A DNA stretch of 16,017 nt from Clostridiales bacterium (lineage in GTDB: Bacteria > Bacillota_A > Clostridia > Lachnospirales > Bianqueaceae). Location: NCBI GenBank assembly GCA_019423265.1, contig JAHZBS010000033.1:1-16017 (forward strand). The letters run 5' to 3'. The position numbers were made by a program, and so were the translations under genes. The notes below the pieces were generated by a model that searched no databases, was not told where the DNA came from, and worked only from the letters and a program-made list of their open reading frames with translations. Shown in pieces: positions 14,139 through 16,017 of this stretch. How positions within the stretch are numbered: the first letter of the stretch is position 1; every line of letters begins with the position of its first letter.

Positions 14139-14573
14139 TCATTTCGCATTTTTGTATGAAATCATAATATGACTTGGTGCAAATAATACTGATGCAATAA
14201 TCAATAATACTGACCTGCTCATAATCCCACTAAATAGGAACAAGATAGAAGGAATAATAGAGAGGACTAATGCTCTGAAAACGCTGCTCTTTTTAAAACA
14301 AATAACCCAAATCGCACAATAAAGCATTACCAATATGGCATCTACAATCAAATATATTGCAAATGCTTCGTCAGACCACCACCCGAACCAAGTTCCCGGA
14401 ATATTGATTATCATAAATCCGACACAGCCGAATCTCCCCGCTTGTTCTATTATCTCAACATATTTATTTTCCCATTTGTTGTCAAATCCATCTTTGCACT
14501 TAATCGCAAATATAATATTGGGTACCAAAATGACGACAATAAAAATCAATCCAAAAACATTAAACCATTCCAT
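14139..14573 (-). CDS. Small membrane protein of unknown function
   Basis: A 144-aa protein with about four membrane helices: VFGLIFIVVILVPNIIFAIK near the N-terminus, IYLIVDAILVMLYCAIWVIC in the middle, then ALVLSIIPSILFLFSGIM and VLLIIASVLFAPSHIMI. A polar loop CKDGFDNKWENKYVEIIEQ and a Trp-rich GTWFGWWSDEAF lie between helices 1 and 2. I recall near-identical hypothetical proteins in Clostridia but no function. ATG 14573 is used because GGAGGG (14584-14579) lies 5 nt upstream; the frame extends 10 codons further without support. Its TGA overlaps the ATG of the leader ORF. Confidence 0.7.
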   Translation of the reverse strand: MEWFNVFGLIFIVVILVPNIIFAIKCKDGFDNKWENKYVEIIEQAGRFGCVGFMIINIPGTWFGWWSDEAFAIYLIVDAILVMLYCAIWVICFKKSSVFRALVLSIIPSILFLFSGIMSRSVLLIIASVLFAPSHIMISYKNAK

Positions 14574-14599
14574 ATTAGCCCTCCAAAAATTTCGATTTG

Positions 14600-14806
14600 T
14601 CAATCAATCTTATTAAAGATAACCGTTTGTTCTTTCATTGATATTTTTCCTACTTGATAGCCGTATTCTGTGAGTTCCTTTTTATATTTTAGAAAAGAAT
14701 GGTCTATGGGTATTCCTGCAATATTCTGTATTTCTTCAAATGCCAGCTTAAAAGATTGACTTCCATTACTCTGCACATATTCCCATAGAGGAGTATATTT
14801 ACTCAT
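14600..14806 (-). CDS. Small hypothetical protein (68 aa)
   Basis: A 68-aa basic protein beginning MSKYTPLWEYVQSNGSQSF, with FEEIQNIAGIPIDHSFLKYK in the middle and ending GYQVGKISMKEQTVIFNKID. The YTPLWEYV...LxFEEIxxIAGxPI...SFLxYKKE plan matches a widespread short protein of unknown role in which a winged-helix-like fold has been suspected; I cannot support a function. AAGGAGG (14824-14818) lies 11 nt before the ATG and overlaps the stop codon of the KTR gene, so the two are tightly coupled. Confidence 0.7.
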   Translation of the reverse strand: MSKYTPLWEYVQSNGSQSFKLAFEEIQNIAGIPIDHSFLKYKKELTEYGYQVGKISMKEQTVIFNKID

Positions 14807-14822
14807 TGCCTTTTGTTCCTCC

Positions 14823-15008
14823 TTAAGTATTCCTCATAGCGTTCGGCTCTTTTATCAGGCTCATATTTAACTGTTTCACATTGATTAGCGTTACTTTTTT
14901 ACACTTCGGACAGAAAAGAGGGTAGTTTATCAAAACCGTATCTTCCCGAACTTGATTACGGGTTTTCCCTCCACATATAGGGCATATTAGCCAACTGCTT
15001 TTTTTCAT
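14823..15008 (-). CDS. Cysteine-rich KTR-domain protein
   Basis: A 61-aa zinc-ribbon-like protein: CPICGGKTRNQVREDT holds the first CxxC and the KTR motif, and FCPKCKKVTLINVKQL the second CxxC, followed by the IKEPNA ending. This is the arrangement of the Cys_rich_KTR family (PF14205), often found on integrative and conjugative elements of Firmicutes. Its role is unknown. ATG 15008 overlaps the TGA of the TetR gene (TGATG), with GGAGGTG upstream, so the two are translationally coupled; an alternative TTG at 15011 would add one residue. Confidence 0.8.
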   Translation of the reverse strand: MKKSSWLICPICGGKTRNQVREDTVLINYPLFCPKCKKVTLINVKQLNMSLIKEPNAMRNT

Positions 15009-15652
15009 CAAATCCGCACCTCCAAAATAGAGTTGATTAGCTGCTTGAAACCATAATCTAAAAGCTCATTTTCAGAGATAGAAAACTGTTTTGAAATGAA
15101 TTGTCCTTTTGTCTGTGCAAGCGTAAGAAACGAAGTAATGCTTGACCACAAAATATAAACGGTTAGCATAGGGATTACATCTTGCCGCACAATACCTTTT
15201 TCTTTTCCATCTTCAATAAATGCGGCAAGAATGGTGTTGATTTCCGTTCCTAACAATAAAATGTGCTTGACCGTATCAGAAAGGTTTTCAAAATCAAAAT
15301 TAGCCGTATTTGCGCGATTTACATTGTCGGCTGAATGAGAATATTCATATTGATATTTGCTTATTGCCATACAGATCGCTTTGTATTCTGTTATAAAATC
15401 CTCATTGAGATTGATTGCACTTTCAATGTCCTTTTTTAATTCGATCAACCCCTTTTCGACGATATGGTACAAAATATCATCTTTGCTTTCGTAATAGGCA
15501 TAAATAGTACGCCGACTGTATTCAGACGCTTTTGAAATATCATCTATTGTTGTTTGCGAAAACCCCTTTTCTGAAAAGAGCTTTTCAGCAGCTTTCATAA
15601 TCTGTTCTCTGTGCAATGCCGCAACTGCTTCTTTCTTGTTTTCTCTGCCCAT
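15008..15652 (-). CDS. TetR/AcrR-family transcriptional regulator
   Basis: A 214-aa regulator. The N-terminal DNA-binding domain is typical: REQIMKAAEKLFSEKGFSQT, then TIDDISKASEYSRRTIYAYY and ESKDDILYHIVEKG (residues ~15-65). The C-terminal ligand/dimer domain is helical and ends in ...LINSILEVRI. ATG 15652 has CGGAG 8-9 nt upstream; the frame is open a further 86 codons upstream, but a promoter-like region lies in between, so I reject the longer form. It is the first gene of a six-gene leftward operon and probably represses its own promoter. Ligand unknown. Confidence 0.88.
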   Translation of the reverse strand: MGRENKKEAVAALHREQIMKAAEKLFSEKGFSQTTIDDISKASEYSRRTIYAYYESKDDILYHIVEKGLIELKKDIESAINLNEDFITEYKAICMAISKYQYEYSHSADNVNRANTANFDFENLSDTVKHILLLGTEINTILAAFIEDGKEKGIVRQDVIPMLTVYILWSSITSFLTLAQTKGQFISKQFSISENELLDYGFKQLINSILEVRI

Positions 15653-15673
15653 ATAAGCAACTCCGATTCTATT

Positions 15674-15683
15674 TAGTATACTA
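15674..15683 (-). promoter_or_regulatory. -10 region and palindrome before the TetR gene
   Basis: On the minus strand TATACT (15680-15675) lies 22 bases before the start codon. It is embedded in the 10-bp palindrome TAGTATACTA (15674-15683). No clear -35 is seen (CTTAAA at 17 bp). A TetR-type autoregulatory operator here would be natural, but a palindrome this short and AT-rich could be chance. Confidence 0.4.
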
Positions 15684-15746
15684 TAAATATACCACAATTT
15701 AAGGAGATTTGCAACAGGTTTCTGTGAGAATAATAATTTAGAATTA

Positions 15747-15771
15747 CAGCGCATTTGCGCTGCAATTTTTT
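15747..15771 (+). terminator. Terminator-like hairpin reading rightward
   Basis: CAGCGC (15747-15752) and GCGCTG (15757-15762) flank a 4-nt loop, followed by CAATTTTTT (T-run 15766-15771). On the plus strand this has intrinsic-terminator form, but no plus-strand gene ends here, so its role is unclear; it may be an attenuator of a rightward transcript. The rest of 15,684-15,932 holds no supported gene; a TTCGAA-TT-TTCGAA inverted repeat lies at about 15,879-15,892. Confidence 0.35.
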
Positions 15772-15932
15772 GCGCCAAAGGAGAAGAAACGCGCAACAAA
15801 TACCGCCTTTCCAGCGGGATATTGAGTGAGAGAACACACAAGGGCTTGGGCCTGTCTCGCCTGTCGGCTTTATTATGTTCGAATTTTCGAATCAAGAAAC
15901 CAATATACACTATGGAAATTCCTTATAGATAA

Positions 15933-16017
15933 GTGTCACCAAAACAAAGGTTACGGAAAGCTGCGTTGCTTTTAGGCATTGAACGAATGAAGGAAGAACA
16001 TAACATTCAGGAGATGT
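15933..16017 (+). CDS. Partial ORF at the right edge, unidentified
   Basis: After an in-frame stop at 15930-15932 the frame opens with GTG at 15933 and runs off the window: SPKQRLRKAALLLGIERM, then KEEHNIQEM. It looks like a basic helical N-terminus of a real protein, but no good ribosome binding site precedes the GTG, and an internal ATG at 15987 also lacks one. It could be the start of a gene or a fragment; I do not recognise the family. Confidence 0.3.
   Translation, partial: MSPKQRLRKAALLLGIERMKEEHNIQEM

Larger units (their letters stand above)
14017..14142 (-). other. Putative leader ORF continuous with the DUF6323-like frame
   Basis: Starting at ATG 14142, which overlaps the TGA of the upstream membrane-protein gene (ATGA), the frame reads MRFANFCLSGRTTYHQRARR, then TDAEPINLFDYWLCLFFRKA. 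It runs without a stop into the DUF6323-like start. It is rich in Arg and aromatic residues and covers the attenuator hairpin at 14041-14076. Whether it is translated as a fused N-terminus, as a stalling leader, or not at all cannot be decided from the sequence. Confidence 0.4.

Noticed and set aside
15653..15910. N-terminal extension of the TetR gene by 86 codons
   Set aside because: The TetR fold starts normally at ATG 15652 with a good ribosome binding site, and a -10 element lies within the proposed extension.
1..16017. CRISPR arrays, tRNA or rRNA genes
   Set aside because: No regularly spaced repeats, no cloverleaf with a T-loop GGTTCRA in proper context, and no rRNA-like stretch was recognised on reading both strands.

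Overview
This window looks like chromosomal DNA of a low- to mid-GC Clostridia member (Oscillospiraceae/Lachnospiraceae type). The signs are strong AGGAGG-type ribosome binding sites, sigma-A-like promoters, a T-box riboswitch, intrinsic terminators and the gene families present. This is inferred from style; no rRNA or marker gene is present to name a species.

Left part (1-11,080, visibly richer in GC): metabolic and transport genes, mostly with their own promoters and terminators. A cut-off uroporphyrinogen-decarboxylase-like gene (-) diverges from an AraC-type regulator (+). The regulator is followed by an alpha/beta hydrolase whose Shine-Dalgarno sequence lies in a perfect 11-bp hairpin. 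A stand-alone TrpB2-type tryptophan synthase beta chain (-) has a complete T-box leader with a UGG (Trp) specifier, a 17-bp-spaced promoter and terminators. Next come a 5'-shortened DUF3795 cysteine-rich ORF, a class-C-beta-lactamase-like serine hydrolase (+), and a convergent sugar-phosphate isomerase/epimerase-like TIM barrel (-). The isomerase diverges from a two-gene ABC exporter operon across a 20-bp perfect palindrome. A polytopic membrane protein with its own promoter closes this part.

Junction (about 11,080-12,190): composition turns AT-rich and the genes look broken. There is a truncated glyoxalase/VOC protein, a full-length DUF3795 protein, and an internal IS110-family transposase fragment abutting a repeat.

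Right part (12,189-15,652, AT-rich, all minus strand): a compact operon read as TetR regulator, Cys-rich KTR protein, 68-aa hypothetical, 144-aa membrane protein, DUF6323-like protein and DUF6179-like protein. Several genes overlap or abut as in translational coupling. A leader ORF and hairpin/U-run (an attenuator arrangement) separate the first four genes from the last two. The same roughly 36-bp sequence occurs at this attenuator and again just past the end of the operon, so it brackets the DUF6323/DUF6179 pair. KTR proteins and TetR are common on integrative elements, so this part is probably mobile or acquired. It is the best candidate here for an undescribed system; its function cannot be read from the sequence.
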